From assembly GCF_023169945.1 (NCBI RefSeq), contig NZ_AP025591.1, positions 2,068,501-2,132,500 on the forward strand: DNA of 64,000 nucleotides. Reading direction: 5' to 3'. A model generated the notes under the pieces. The model was not told where the DNA came from. It saw nothing but the letters and a program-made list of their open reading frames with translations, and made no database searches. The position numbers and the translations under genes were made by a program. Each line of letters opens with the position of its first letter. The first letter of the stretch is position 1. This DNA comes from Anaeromyxobacter oryzae. GTDB taxonomy: Bacteria > Myxococcota > Myxococcia > Myxococcales > Anaeromyxobacteraceae. Of the stretch, positions 28,301 through 37,350 are shown one piece after another.

Positions 28301-28775
28301 TCTCGGAGAGGTGGAGCGTGACGGGTTCAGCCCGCTGCCTCCGCTGCCACACGGGCACCGCCTTCCCGTCCTCTCCCCGGACCTCCGACGGCTCGTAGTC
28401 GCCCCATCGGACTGCGACCTCGAGTTTCGTCGTGTCCGCCGGCACGAGGAAAGAGAGACCGAGCGACGACGGGAAGAAAGCCTTCTTCGCCGCCTTGCGT
28501 TCTTCGTTCGTCTCCTCGACGGCGCCAGCCTCCTCCGGAACCTCTTCGAGGTCGTCATCCTCGTCGTCATCGCCCTTGCGATCAGGCGGCGTGGCCACTG
28601 GGATGATGAAGCCAGCGAGATACCAATTCGACGGGCGAAAGCGCCCAGGCAACTTCTCGTCGGCGTAGGCGTGCCCCGCCCAAGGCCCGACGAGGTCGAG
28701 CCGCAAGGCATCGACGATGCGGTCGCGCACCTCCAGTGAGTTGCCTGGCGCGTTCGGCTCGGCGATGTTCGTCAT
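25383..28775 (-). CDS. drmA: DISARM helicase DrmA
   Basis: A 1130-aa SF2 helicase. An acidic linker (around residues 65-90) and beta-rich N-terminal region precede Walker A FPTGGGKTEAY (about 433). Walker B is IQDELH (about 672), and helicase C contains ATNMISVGLDVPRLGLMVV and QATSRVGRDDERPGLVV (about 910-945). DrmA and DrmB form the DNA-binding core that in studied systems recognises invading DNA, including 5' single-stranded ends. The start overlaps the drmMI stop (ATGA). Complete, no lesions seen. Confidence 0.94.
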   Translation of the reverse strand: MTNIAEPNAPGNSLEVRDRIVDALRLDLVGPWAGHAYADEKLPGRFRPSNWYLAGFIIPVATPPDRKGDDDEDDDLEEVPEEAGAVEETNEERKAAKKAFFPSSLGLSFLVPADTTKLEVAVRWGDYEPSEVRGEDGKAVPVWQRRQRAEPVTLHLSEKHGKATPVPNSGGLEVEFVEHPVLGDEVVGRLPAGTRSISVFLINRRQPDEENPDLAYAFQAELEVRCGCAFVPRPDLRGSLSGGDWDEQVADLHYADGPEYATGHGVSADWEKQGGSCSVVRTRWIPDAEVEKTVTTQIEGVELSMTRLGALPDGAAARAALQPIVGAYRAWIDEEKARLGEHSGARRETAEALLANARIAAARIERGIAVLASDGDALDAFRVANRAVARALRKRLKQDDPRWRAFQLAFILLNLPGISDRDDAERELVDLLFFPTGGGKTEAYLGLAAYTMVLRRLRERGALTGAGATVIMRYTLRLLTLDQLARAAGLVCALELEREQDRKRYGEWPFEIGLWVGKAATPNHLGQKGDKRQDTARAKTQQYKANPRFKPSPIPLENCPWCGAAFTPDSFSLLPNDDFPIELRVACANFECEFTRDRPLPIVAVDEPIYRRLPAFLIATVDKFASLPWVATSGVLLGGAERHDANGFYGAADPGTGKRLEKPLPPPDLVIQDELHLIAGPLGTMAGLYETAIEALATRPGANGPVRPKIVASTATVRRANDQIQSLFGRAVTQVFPPPGRSRRDSFFAHTVPPSERPARRYVGIASQGRNPKALMRKVVLALMGAAERAYRDAGGHQNEKNPADPYMTVLGYFNSLRELGGGRRVLEEEVQNTLKEYGQRKRFGEQRGLFHDRKTFQGVVELTSRMSTNQVADARRRLELSAHDRERVDCAIATNMISVGLDVPRLGLMVVNGQPKSHAEYIQATSRVGRDDERPGLVVTLLNIHKPRDRSHYERFRHYHETFYRSVEGGSVTPFSARALDRGFAGALVALARHVDPRLTVPLGAEKIGEARAALAKRLVDVFSDRVRQQGFEAAELEERLRSVQGRVVELLDAWTTVYEAYRTAGLDMQYQRYEGLKGPKPLLRDMLETAFESEAHRKFRTNRSLRDVEPSVNFFLHDLSEAPSGGRR

Positions 28776-31700
28776 GAGAAGAGGTCCCCAGAATCCGGCG
28801 GCTTCGTCTTCTTTGACTTCGTCGTTGTAGCGTTCTTCCGCGCTTTCGGCGCGGCGCCGCCGTTCTTCGGCGCCGCGGTATTCGCGCGCTTCTTCGGCGC
28901 GGACTTCGGGGTAACGTCCGTCGCGGCGCCGGACCGGGTCTCCTCCTTCGCGCGCTCGGCGTTAAGTTCGAGGAGTCGGGCAAGGACTTCGTCGCGGACG
29001 TCATCGGGCCAGCGATAACGCCAAGGTTTCTTCTTGTCCCCCCATTCCTCCTCGTCGATCTCGTAGTCGAGGAGGAACTCGCACTCATTCGGGATGTCTG
29101 TCCAACCGTAGGCGTCCAGGACCGCTCGATCCATCGCGGCGTGCAGTTCCCGGAGCCTCAGGATGCCGGGGTCGCGTTCAGCGGGATCATGGAAGCGGTT
29201 GTAGGTTGTGGTCAGCCCTTGGTCGTTCGCGCGCATCAACTCAGCGCGAAACGCATAGTACTGCGCGCCCACATCACCAAGCAGCGCACGACTCGACACC
29301 ATCGGCAGCGGAAACGTGTCAAAGCACACAGTTGTGTAACTCAGGGTGTCCTCTAGAGTCGTACCGATCACCCGCGCCCACGTCTCATGCAAACGGGACT
29401 GGAGCACTGCGAAGTCCCCATCACCGCTCAGCAGCAGCATCATCATGCGATCTTGAACAACAGTGCCTGCTCGCACGAACGCCAACGCGAGGTGCTGCGA
29501 CACGCAGGAGAGCGTTAGGAGTTTGCCATTGCGCTGCAGGTAGGGTGCAGCTTCTTCGACCCTATTCGCATGCAGCCACCACTGCTCTCGATAGTTCCGC
29601 TGCTTGTTGTTCGCGCGCACGGGTCGCACGCGCTCCTCAACCAGCGCAAACAGTTCCTTCCACTTCTCGGCCTCTTCGCGCGGGCGTGCACCGAAATCGA
29701 TTACGAACCGACTCGGGCTTTGAGTTGGGCTTGAGTTGAACTCCTCTCCGCCCAAGTACGCAAAGACAACTTCCTGGTTCCTCGGGTTGGCTTCCAGAAG
29801 CCGCCGCATGTCTTCCAGAGAAGAGGAGCCATTCGAGGGGCTCTCCTCAAACACGAACCCTGAGCCCCAGATCTTCGTTCCCCGAAAACACACATTCCGG
29901 TTGCTCGCGAGCGCCTTGGGGGTTGCATCAGCGCTTCCGGTTAACAGAAATGCGGAAATCCGTTCGACGGGCTTTCCGTCGAGAACAGGATCTGGCAACA
30001 CGTCGCCCTTGCGGAGAAACACAACGCTCACGACTACAGCAGCATCCCCCGGCCACTGATAACGCTTGTACGCTTGATAGATGCTGGCGCCGCTCGCGAG
30101 GAGCGCTTCTAGGCCCGTAGATCGTGTATCGCCCTGAGCAACGGTGTTCGTTGCGATGAACCCACACGTGCCGTCCTCTCGCACGAGGTCGAACGATCTC
30201 CGCAGGAAGAACGCAACAAGATCCGCTAATCCGGTCGCGGGCGCGTGTAGCGCCACGACGTAGTCATGATATCGGAGCCCGAGCCTGCTCCCGATGAGCG
30301 TTCCCCCGAGAAACGGGGGATTCCCAACGAAGGCATCGAATCCAGGCCGCTCCCTCTCGAACACCTCCGGAAACTCGAGTTCCCAGTGAAACGGCACGAG
30401 TGGCGGATCCGCGCGCCGCCGTTCCTCGAGATTGTCCCTAAGCGCTCGGGTTTCCCGGGTGACGATGGCATTCCCGTACTCCGCCCGCTTTACCAGGCGC
30501 TGCTTCGCGTTGTCCCCGTCGAAGAACGCCGCGACCGCGAGGTCGCCGAGGAACCGCACCTCCGCGGTCTCGCGCTGCGCCTCGTCCCAGAGATCGCGCA
30601 GCACGAAGTCGAACGTGTCGTCCCCGGCCCCGCGGATCTGTGCGCGAAGGTTCGAGAAGTTCTTCAGGTGATCGCGGATCCGTACCGTCTCGATGCCCGC
30701 CTGGAACGCCGGCGCGTTCGCGTCCCAGTGGAACGCCTCGATCTGCTGTCGCGAGAGCCCGACCAGCGAGTCGCCGTGCCGGAGCGCGTGATCCAGGAAG
30801 GTGAGCGGGTGGTCCTTCGCAAGCGTCGCGAGCCACAGCGACACCTTCGCGAGGTCGACCGCGATCGGGTTCCGGTCCACGCCGTAAAGGCAGCGCTGAG
30901 CGACGAGCCGGCGCGCATGGATCCGCTCGTCCTCGTCAGGCGGAATGACCGGCAGCGCCCCGTGCGCGTGCCACGCCTCGACCAGCGCCTCGCCTAACTG
31001 GCGGCACGTCTCGACGAGGAAAGCGCCCGAGCCCATCGCCGGATCGCAGACCTTGAGGTCGAGGATCTGCTCGGGCCTCGGTGCCTTTCCGTCCGCTCCG
31101 CGGAGCCGCGCGAGGATGGGCTCAAGCGTCGTGCGGACGATTGGCTCGGTGAGCGCGCGCGGCGTGTAATGCGATCCCGACCTCCGCCGCTCCTCGCTGG
31201 GCTGGAGGACCATCGCGCCCTCCGGCACGATGTCGGGCGTCGCGTCGCGATCTATCAGCGCCGACAGCGCGGCGTGTAGGTCGTCGAGCGTTTCTGCCTC
31301 CTTCAGCGCGCGCGTGACGCCGTCCGGCACCTTCCTCGCAGCCTGCTCCTCGAGCCACTTCTTGCGCTCGCTGACCTTCACGGCGAGGAGCGCCTCGAGG
31401 CTGACCGTCGTCGGCGCCGACCACTTCTTCTGCGCCTTGATCGCGATCGAACGGCCGGTCGCGGTCTCGAGGCGGAACCCCATCATCGCCTGGTAGACGG
31501 AGCCGATCTCCTCCACGTCGAGCGCGCGGTAGGAGATCCGCTCGCCGTCGAGGACCAGGAGCTTCTCGAGCGCGCGGTAGATGGTCCCGTCCGGCACGAG
31601 CGGCGGCTCCACCCGCTCATGGATCTGCCGACCGCCCGACATCGGCCTGCCTTCGAGGAACGGAAAGCGGTTCGGATCGAACAAGACGCCGTGCCGGCGC

Positions 31701-32803
31701 GGCAGCTTCATCGGCCCGCTCTCGGCGCCGTCGTGCAGCATCCTGAACAGCACGACGAGCTGCGCCCACGCGCCGAAGCGCTGGTCCATCGTGTCGGGGT
31801 ACAGCGCCGCGTCGGACCGGAGGCGCTCGTGCAGGCCGGCGAGGGAGTAGTACCGGAGGAATGCCTCGTCCTCCGGGAGCATGTCCCGCTCTTCCGCATA
31901 GAGGAGGAACACCAGCCGGAGAATGACGGTCAGGAGTCCGCGGTAGACCTCGTCCGGATGATCGTCGAGCGCCTCACGGAGGAGCGCGCCGCCCGACGCG
32001 TCGTGCGCCGCCTGGAAGCCGCGGAGCAGCTCGTACAGCGCGTGCAGAACCTGCTTCGCGAGCTGCTCGCTCACCTCGTTCTGGAACTTGCGGCTGTCCG
32101 AGAGGAGCGCGGCGAGCCGCTGCTGGCGAGGGAGGGCGAGGAGGCGCTGCTCGGAGAGGAGCAGCCGGAGCGCGGTCGAGATGGGACGCCCCGCCGTCTG
32201 GACCATGTCCTCGACCGCGAAGTCGACCCAGCCGGAGCTCTCGCCCCGCGGCGCCGAAACGAGCCGCAGCACCCGCCCGTTGAACAGCAGACCCGCTGGC
32301 ACGTTCGTGTGCCGGAGCAGTCGCTCGAGCCGGCCGTGCGGCGACGCCTCGAGGCCTCCACCGGTTCGGACCACGCGGTCGAGGTCCTCGCCAGGCTCGA
32401 GGACCTGGACGAGGAGCTGCCACCCGCTCGCGCCCGCCTGCGGATCGAGCTCCCGCACCGCGAAATCGGGGCGGAGGGTCTCGTCGTGACCGGGGACGGG
32501 CGCGAGGAGTTCCGCCGGAATCGGGCTCTCGCTGGTTCCGGCATACGCCTTGGGCGAAAAGCTCCACCCGAGCACGGCCGACGCGAACGCGCGGAAGTCG
32601 GGCAGCCACGGCGCCGGCCCGTCCTTCGGATCGAACGTGCGCTCGGCGAGCGACGACCGGAGGAGCCGCTGCCCCTCCGAATCGCGCCGGTCGAGAATCG
32701 CGCCGGCGCGGACGAGCGCGGGCGCGGACACCACGAGCCCGGTCGGCTGGACGAACCCCATCCACTCGAGGTGCGCGAGAACCTGCGGATCGATGCGCGC
32801 CAT
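28772..32803 (-). CDS. drmMI: DISARM adenine-type DNA methyltransferase DrmMI
   Basis: A 1343-aa N6-adenine methyltransferase of the type IIG/PglX-like size class. Motif I DPAMGSGAF lies near residue 585 and motif IV NPPF near 826. Flanking regions are probably target recognition and helical domains. The C-terminus (about 1290-1343) is a low-complexity Lys/Ala/Pro-rich tail. It marks self DNA in DISARM. I placed the start at 32803, two bases past the drmD stop; the open frame continues upstream for 556 codons, but that is antisense-like sequence within drmD. The central part (about 29150-30500) has lower third-position GC than the rest, suggesting recombination of a specificity region. Confidence 0.94.
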   Translation of the reverse strand: MARIDPQVLAHLEWMGFVQPTGLVVSAPALVRAGAILDRRDSEGQRLLRSSLAERTFDPKDGPAPWLPDFRAFASAVLGWSFSPKAYAGTSESPIPAELLAPVPGHDETLRPDFAVRELDPQAGASGWQLLVQVLEPGEDLDRVVRTGGGLEASPHGRLERLLRHTNVPAGLLFNGRVLRLVSAPRGESSGWVDFAVEDMVQTAGRPISTALRLLLSEQRLLALPRQQRLAALLSDSRKFQNEVSEQLAKQVLHALYELLRGFQAAHDASGGALLREALDDHPDEVYRGLLTVILRLVFLLYAEERDMLPEDEAFLRYYSLAGLHERLRSDAALYPDTMDQRFGAWAQLVVLFRMLHDGAESGPMKLPRRHGVLFDPNRFPFLEGRPMSGGRQIHERVEPPLVPDGTIYRALEKLLVLDGERISYRALDVEEIGSVYQAMMGFRLETATGRSIAIKAQKKWSAPTTVSLEALLAVKVSERKKWLEEQAARKVPDGVTRALKEAETLDDLHAALSALIDRDATPDIVPEGAMVLQPSEERRRSGSHYTPRALTEPIVRTTLEPILARLRGADGKAPRPEQILDLKVCDPAMGSGAFLVETCRQLGEALVEAWHAHGALPVIPPDEDERIHARRLVAQRCLYGVDRNPIAVDLAKVSLWLATLAKDHPLTFLDHALRHGDSLVGLSRQQIEAFHWDANAPAFQAGIETVRIRDHLKNFSNLRAQIRGAGDDTFDFVLRDLWDEAQRETAEVRFLGDLAVAAFFDGDNAKQRLVKRAEYGNAIVTRETRALRDNLEERRRADPPLVPFHWELEFPEVFERERPGFDAFVGNPPFLGGTLIGSRLGLRYHDYVVALHAPATGLADLVAFFLRRSFDLVREDGTCGFIATNTVAQGDTRSTGLEALLASGASIYQAYKRYQWPGDAAVVVSVVFLRKGDVLPDPVLDGKPVERISAFLLTGSADATPKALASNRNVCFRGTKIWGSGFVFEESPSNGSSSLEDMRRLLEANPRNQEVVFAYLGGEEFNSSPTQSPSRFVIDFGARPREEAEKWKELFALVEERVRPVRANNKQRNYREQWWLHANRVEEAAPYLQRNGKLLTLSCVSQHLALAFVRAGTVVQDRMMMLLLSGDGDFAVLQSRLHETWARVIGTTLEDTLSYTTVCFDTFPLPMVSSRALLGDVGAQYYAFRAELMRANDQGLTTTYNRFHDPAERDPGILRLRELHAAMDRAVLDAYGWTDIPNECEFLLDYEIDEEEWGDKKKPWRYRWPDDVRDEVLARLLELNAERAKEETRSGAATDVTPKSAPKKRANTAAPKNGGAAPKARKNATTTKSKKTKPPDSGDLFS

Positions 32804-32805
32804 CG

Positions 32806-35800
32806 TCAGTTCGTCTCCGGCCAGAGGTAGACCACGCCGACCGGCTCCACGCGGATGGCGCGGACCTCGTAGAACTCCCGCACGCGCCGGGGCTCCAGCT
32901 CGAGGTCGCGATCGAACTGCGCGAGGCGGGTCCGCCACGACTTCATGTTGGCTTCGACCTCCCGCTTCTCCTCGTCTCGGTAACCGAACGTGAGCTGTTC
33001 GAACTCGCCCTCGTGGCGGACGAGCTCCTCGCGGATGCGCTCGCGCTGAAGCTCGAGGACGGCACGCAGGTCCTTCGCCTCCCGGGCGCCGCGCTGCGCG
33101 AGCCGCTCCCTCGCGACGGCGGCGAGCTCCTCCGCGCGCGGTGCGAGCTGCGGGAGGAGTTCCTCGACATCCCGCGCCGCCGAATCGAGGAGGCGATGCT
33201 GGATCGTCTTGCCCGGCGCGTGGACGCCGTTCCCGAGCGAGCGCTCGAGCAGGTCGAGCGTCTTCGTCTCCGCCTCGCGCGCGTACGCCTGGAGCGGGCC
33301 GCTCCGGAGCGACGGTTCGGTCCAGCGCGCCGTGACGGGCACGACCTCCTCGTGCAGCCGCTCCGCGCCCGCGCCGTAAAGCGACAGACGCCCGAGCAGG
33401 ATGACGCGCGGAATCGAATCGCCGGACTGGGCGAGACAGGCGCGCGAGAGATCGTGATGGATGAACCCCTGTGCCCGGAATCGCGCGAGGAGCCGCTGCG
33501 CGACGCGCTGCTCGAGATGGAGGTGGACGGTGTCCTCGGTCACCACGCCAGCGTCCTCGAAGACCACCGGACGAATCGGCGCCTCGCGGCGCCACTCGGC
33601 GACCTTCTGGTCCGCGCGGCGCGGCGGCCGGAGAGAATCGAGAGTCGCCGTCCAGCTCGGGTCGGCGTGCGCGCGGCGGTCGAGCGGCGGAAACCGCCAG
33701 ATCGGGCGCCCCTGCTCGTCGCGCTCCTCGTCGAGGGGAGGCGCGCCGAGCAGCTCGAGCCCGCACGACAACGCGTCGCGGAACGAGGCCGGATCGAAGC
33801 GGGTCCAGGCGCGCGAGCCCTCGAGGAGCCCTCGGCACCGCTCGATCTGAGCCACGAGCTCCTCCCTGCGGTCGCGCGTGTCCTCCAGCTCGTCGACGAC
33901 GACGCGCTTCGTCCCGGGATCGACGTCGGCCTTCTCGATCTCCTCCGCGAGGCGCTCGGCGTCGCGGTGGCGGATGCCGCGGCTCAACCGGCGCTCCACG
34001 TCGTCTTCGATGACCTTGGACAGGCTGCCCAGCTCCTTCCGGATGGTCTTCGTCTTGCGGACGAGGACCTCGAGCACCCTGTCCTCGACCCGCTGCGGCA
34101 GCGCGAAGTAATGGCAGCGGACCTCGTTCGCCGGCTGGAGCTTGCGATCGATGCGGCCGTTCCGCTGCTCGATGCGTCCGGGGTTCCACGGGAGGTCGAA
34201 GTGGAAGAGATCCGTGCAGTGCGCCTGGAAGTTCAGGCCCTCGCGAGCGGCGTCGGTGGCGAGGAGGATTCGCAGCGGGTCTTTCGACGGATCCGTGTTG
34301 AACCGCCGCTGGATCTCGCGGCGGCGCGTGCTGCTCGAGAGCCCGTCGATGACTTCGATGCGCTCCTCGGCGCGGTGGGTGCCCTCGATCGCCTGATCGA
34401 GGAGGTTCTTCAGCCAGCGCTTCGTCCCCTCGCGGTTCTCCGTGAAGATGAGGACGCGCCGGTCGTTCCACTTCGGCTCGCCGCGCGGGCGCCGCCCGAA
34501 CTCCGGAAGGTCCGGGCAGAGGTTCTCGCGGATCCAGTCGAGCAGGACGCGCGCCTTCGCGTCGGGTTCGTGCCGATGCGCATCGGCGACGTCACGCATG
34601 CGATCCAGTAGATCGCGCTCGCGCGCCCAGAGCGCGTCGTCTCCCCCGCGAGGCGCCTCGGACTCGGCCTCCTCCGTCGCGGCAACGATCTGCGACAGCT
34701 CTTCGGCCTCGAGGTCCTCTCCCGCCCAGCCTGCGCGCTCGTCGTCCGCAGCGGGTGCGGACGAGAGGAGGTCGGTATCCGGCGCGACGGAGGCTTTCAC
34801 CGCCGTGCCTTTCGCCCGCTGCCGCTCCACGGTCTCACGGTGGACCTTGAGCGTCCGGGCGAAGGCCTCTATCGATGACAGCAGCCGCTGCTGCAGGCCC
34901 ACGACCAGGAGCCCTGCCGTCGCCTGCGCACGCCGCGGTGCATTCGCGAACCGCTCCTCGCGCGCGGTGCGGTACGCGTCCAGCAGGTTCGACAAGACCA
35001 GCTCCGGCGAATCCGGGGGAAGCCCGTCGACGACGTGCCGCACGATCTCGCGGTGCGGGAACCCGCCCTGAACCTCGCGGATGTCCTCCTTGATGCGGCG
35101 TACCATCACTTCCTCGAGCGCCTTCTTCCGCACCTTCACGCCGCGCGTGAAGCGATAGGGGTCGAGGAGCTCGAGCAGCGTCGAGAAGCTGTTCGAATGG
35201 CCGTTGTGCGGCGTCGCTGAGAGGAAGAGTCGGTGCTCGAACCGCCCGGCGAGGTCGCGGATCGCGCGCGTGAACTTCGTCTCGATGCCGTAGCGGCCGC
35301 CGCTCGATGGCGCGGCGTGATGCGCCTCGTCGAGCACGAGCAGGCTGCCCGGGAGCATCGGACCGAGCCACTCGCGCATGGGATCCGTGTACGCGGGATC
35401 GGCGAGCAGGTTGTGCGAGACGAGGAAGCGGCTGTGCGTCCGCCACGGGTTGACACCAAACCCGCGTTCCCGGCGCATCCTCGTGAGGTACGCGCGATCG
35501 AGGATCTCGAACACGAGGCCGAAGCGCTCCTCGAGCTCCGCCTTCCACTGTTCGAGCACGGACGGCGGCGCGGCGACGACGATGAACTTGGCCTTCTTCC
35601 GGAGCAGCAGCTCGCGCGCGATGAGACCCGCCTCGATCGTCTTTCCGAGGCCGGTGTCGTCCGCGATGAAAAGGTTCACGCGCGGGAGGCGCAGCGCCTT
35701 GCGCAGCGGCTCCATCTGGTACGCGTCGATCTTGATCCCGGCGCGGAACGGCGACTGGAAAAGGTTCGGATCCGTCGCGGTGACGCAGTTCCAACGCAGG

Positions 35801-36183
35801 GTGTTCAGGAAGGCAGCGAATCGGCGCGGCGGGTCGAACCCCTTCTTCGCGAGGTCGGTCCAGCCCTCGATCTCCAAGATGCGCCGGTCGATCTCGTAGT
35901 TCCAGTAGACCTCGAGCGACTGCCCCTGCGCGTCGTCGTCGGCGCACGCGAGCCGGACCACGGGCGATTGGCCGTCCGCGGGCGGCGTGACTTCCTCGAC
36001 GAGCCAACGGCGCGAGCGGACCTGCACCAGTTCGCCCGGCGCAGGATTCCGCTCCGGCAAGGACTCGGGCTCCGGGGCGCGCTTCACGACCGCTCCCGGG
36101 CGGCGTTTCTGCTCGCTGAAAGTCTCTGTTCCCACCGCTGCGAGCTCCTCGCCGCGCGGGCGGACGTGTTCGGGTGAAGGCAC
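32806..36183 (-). CDS. drmD: DISARM class 1 SNF2 helicase DrmD
   Basis: An 1125-aa SNF2-family helicase, the marker of class 1 DISARM and the first gene of the operon. Walker A IADDTGLGKTIEAGL is near 175, DEAHHAAPS near 283, SATPHNGHSNSF soon after, and helicase C motifs ATDAAREGLNFQ and RIEQRNGRIDRK near 650-675. The C-terminal third is helical and charged. The annotated GTG at 36183 has a weak ribosome binding site; a GTG at 36135 with GAGGAG about 10 bases upstream is a reasonable alternative that removes 16 residues. The upstream 290 bases, shared with a divergent restriction gene, should hold the DISARM promoter. Confidence 0.93.
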   Translation of the reverse strand: MPSPEHVRPRGEELAAVGTETFSEQKRRPGAVVKRAPEPESLPERNPAPGELVQVRSRRWLVEEVTPPADGQSPVVRLACADDDAQGQSLEVYWNYEIDRRILEIEGWTDLAKKGFDPPRRFAAFLNTLRWNCVTATDPNLFQSPFRAGIKIDAYQMEPLRKALRLPRVNLFIADDTGLGKTIEAGLIARELLLRKKAKFIVVAAPPSVLEQWKAELEERFGLVFEILDRAYLTRMRRERGFGVNPWRTHSRFLVSHNLLADPAYTDPMREWLGPMLPGSLLVLDEAHHAAPSSGGRYGIETKFTRAIRDLAGRFEHRLFLSATPHNGHSNSFSTLLELLDPYRFTRGVKVRKKALEEVMVRRIKEDIREVQGGFPHREIVRHVVDGLPPDSPELVLSNLLDAYRTAREERFANAPRRAQATAGLLVVGLQQRLLSSIEAFARTLKVHRETVERQRAKGTAVKASVAPDTDLLSSAPAADDERAGWAGEDLEAEELSQIVAATEEAESEAPRGGDDALWARERDLLDRMRDVADAHRHEPDAKARVLLDWIRENLCPDLPEFGRRPRGEPKWNDRRVLIFTENREGTKRWLKNLLDQAIEGTHRAEERIEVIDGLSSSTRRREIQRRFNTDPSKDPLRILLATDAAREGLNFQAHCTDLFHFDLPWNPGRIEQRNGRIDRKLQPANEVRCHYFALPQRVEDRVLEVLVRKTKTIRKELGSLSKVIEDDVERRLSRGIRHRDAERLAEEIEKADVDPGTKRVVVDELEDTRDRREELVAQIERCRGLLEGSRAWTRFDPASFRDALSCGLELLGAPPLDEERDEQGRPIWRFPPLDRRAHADPSWTATLDSLRPPRRADQKVAEWRREAPIRPVVFEDAGVVTEDTVHLHLEQRVAQRLLARFRAQGFIHHDLSRACLAQSGDSIPRVILLGRLSLYGAGAERLHEEVVPVTARWTEPSLRSGPLQAYAREAETKTLDLLERSLGNGVHAPGKTIQHRLLDSAARDVEELLPQLAPRAEELAAVARERLAQRGAREAKDLRAVLELQRERIREELVRHEGEFEQLTFGYRDEEKREVEANMKSWRTRLAQFDRDLELEPRRVREFYEVRAIRVEPVGVVYLWPETN

Positions 36184-36474
36184 GGCATCTGTGGAATTCT
36201 CACGACGACATCACGCTCCTTCGTGAACGTCTGATCGCGTAGTGCGGCAGGTCCGCGCGGGATTCCCCTTCGCCCCGGGTGCGGCTGGCGATAGTACACC
36301 TCGCGCGGACGCGAGTGCGCCGGGGCAGCGATCGAGCACGTCCCGGCCCGGTCGCATGATTTCGGTACTCGACCTTGATGGCCGTTGCCTCAGATAGACG
36401 TGACCCCGCACTTCGCGTCCGCGCTGCGGCGGGTGGGCCATGCCGAGCACACAGGCACTCACCGCCTTGGTTGG

Positions 36475-37347
36475 ATGCGAAACTTGCAGGATCCGAAGCG
36501 GGGCCGAGAATCCTCGCCCATGTACGGTCCCGGCATCCTGGCTCGCTCGATGAGCGCAGCCGCGCCGTTCGGAAAGAGTGGCGCCGAGTGGCAGTACCAT
36601 CCTCGCTCCGATCGGCACTCGAAGATCGCGTGCTGGGGCGTCCTGTTCGATTTGCTGCAGCACTGTCCGACGCTGGTTCGGCAGATCGAGGATGGAACGA
36701 TCGCGTTCGGCATCAACCACGAGATGAAGGATTTCAGGTTGGACCGGAAGAAGAACCTCGATCTCGTGCTCTGCACGCCGCGGTCACCCAGCGCGGATGC
36801 GCCAGCGCCGCCGGTTAGGAGCTTCCGGGCGCTCGTGGACAAGTACGGGATCCTTCTGTCGCCCGAGGAACGCGCCTTATTGAACACGCTACCCGACCTT
36901 CCTGCCGCGCCTGTCGGAGCGGTGCACGTCGCGCTCGAAGCGAAGGCGTGCATGACGGAGCACATGAAGGCGCGCCCCAGGCTCTACGACGAACTGAACT
37001 CCAGCCACGCGACGATCCACGGCAACAGCGACAAGGCGATTGCCGTCGGGTTCGTGATGGTGAACATGGCCGCGGTTTTCCGCAGCCCCACTGCGCGCGA
37101 ACTCTCGAAGCACCGCCAACCGGATGTCACGGAGAAGGTCATCGAGAAGGTGAAACAGCTACCTCGCCGCGCGAGCCCGAAGGAGGACGGCTTCGACGCG
37201 ATGGCGATCGTGGTCGTCCGGTGCCAGAACGATCGCACTCCCGTCGAGCTCGTCACGGACGCGCCAGCTCCGCAGCCCGGCGACATCTTTCACTACGACG
37301 CCATGGTCCAGCGACTCGCGGACCTCTACTCGTGGCGACAGCAGTGA
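36475..37347 (+). CDS. Probable type II restriction endonuclease (PD-(D/E)XK-like)
   Basis: A protein of about 290 aa. The strongest signal is VALEAKACMTEHMKARPRLY followed by YDELNSSHATIHGNSDKAIA; E-x-K in a beta strand is the usual PD-(D/E)XK core. It ends three bases from the stop of an opposing vsr gene and lies beside C5 methyltransferase remnants, a typical setting for a restriction enzyme. The start is uncertain: ATG at 36475 is used; TTG at 36385, GTG at 36400 and ATG at 36520 are in frame and none has a strong ribosome binding site. Its cognate methyltransferase seems to be the split relic at 37804-38292 and 41110-41375, so protection may now come from elsewhere. Confidence 0.62.
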   Translation: MRNLQDPKRGRESSPMYGPGILARSMSAAAPFGKSGAEWQYHPRSDRHSKIACWGVLFDLLQHCPTLVRQIEDGTIAFGINHEMKDFRLDRKKNLDLVLCTPRSPSADAPAPPVRSFRALVDKYGILLSPEERALLNTLPDLPAAPVGAVHVALEAKACMTEHMKARPRLYDELNSSHATIHGNSDKAIAVGFVMVNMAAVFRSPTARELSKHRQPDVTEKVIEKVKQLPRRASPKEDGFDAMAIVVVRCQNDRTPVELVTDAPAPQPGDIFHYDAMVQRLADLYSWRQQ

Positions 37348-37350
37348 AGA

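Noticed and set aside
17460..28739. Long plus-strand open frames (for example 17460-18746, 18659-20464, 25419-27056, 27204-28739)
   Set aside because: These are antisense to genes with clear motifs. In high-GC DNA the complementary frame often stays open; none has domain content or a ribosome binding site.
32804..34471. Upstream extension of the drmMI frame by 556 codons
   Set aside because: The segment lies inside drmD, has Arg/Ala/Pro-rich shadow composition and no domain. The ATG at 32803, two bases after the drmD stop, gives a normal-length protein.
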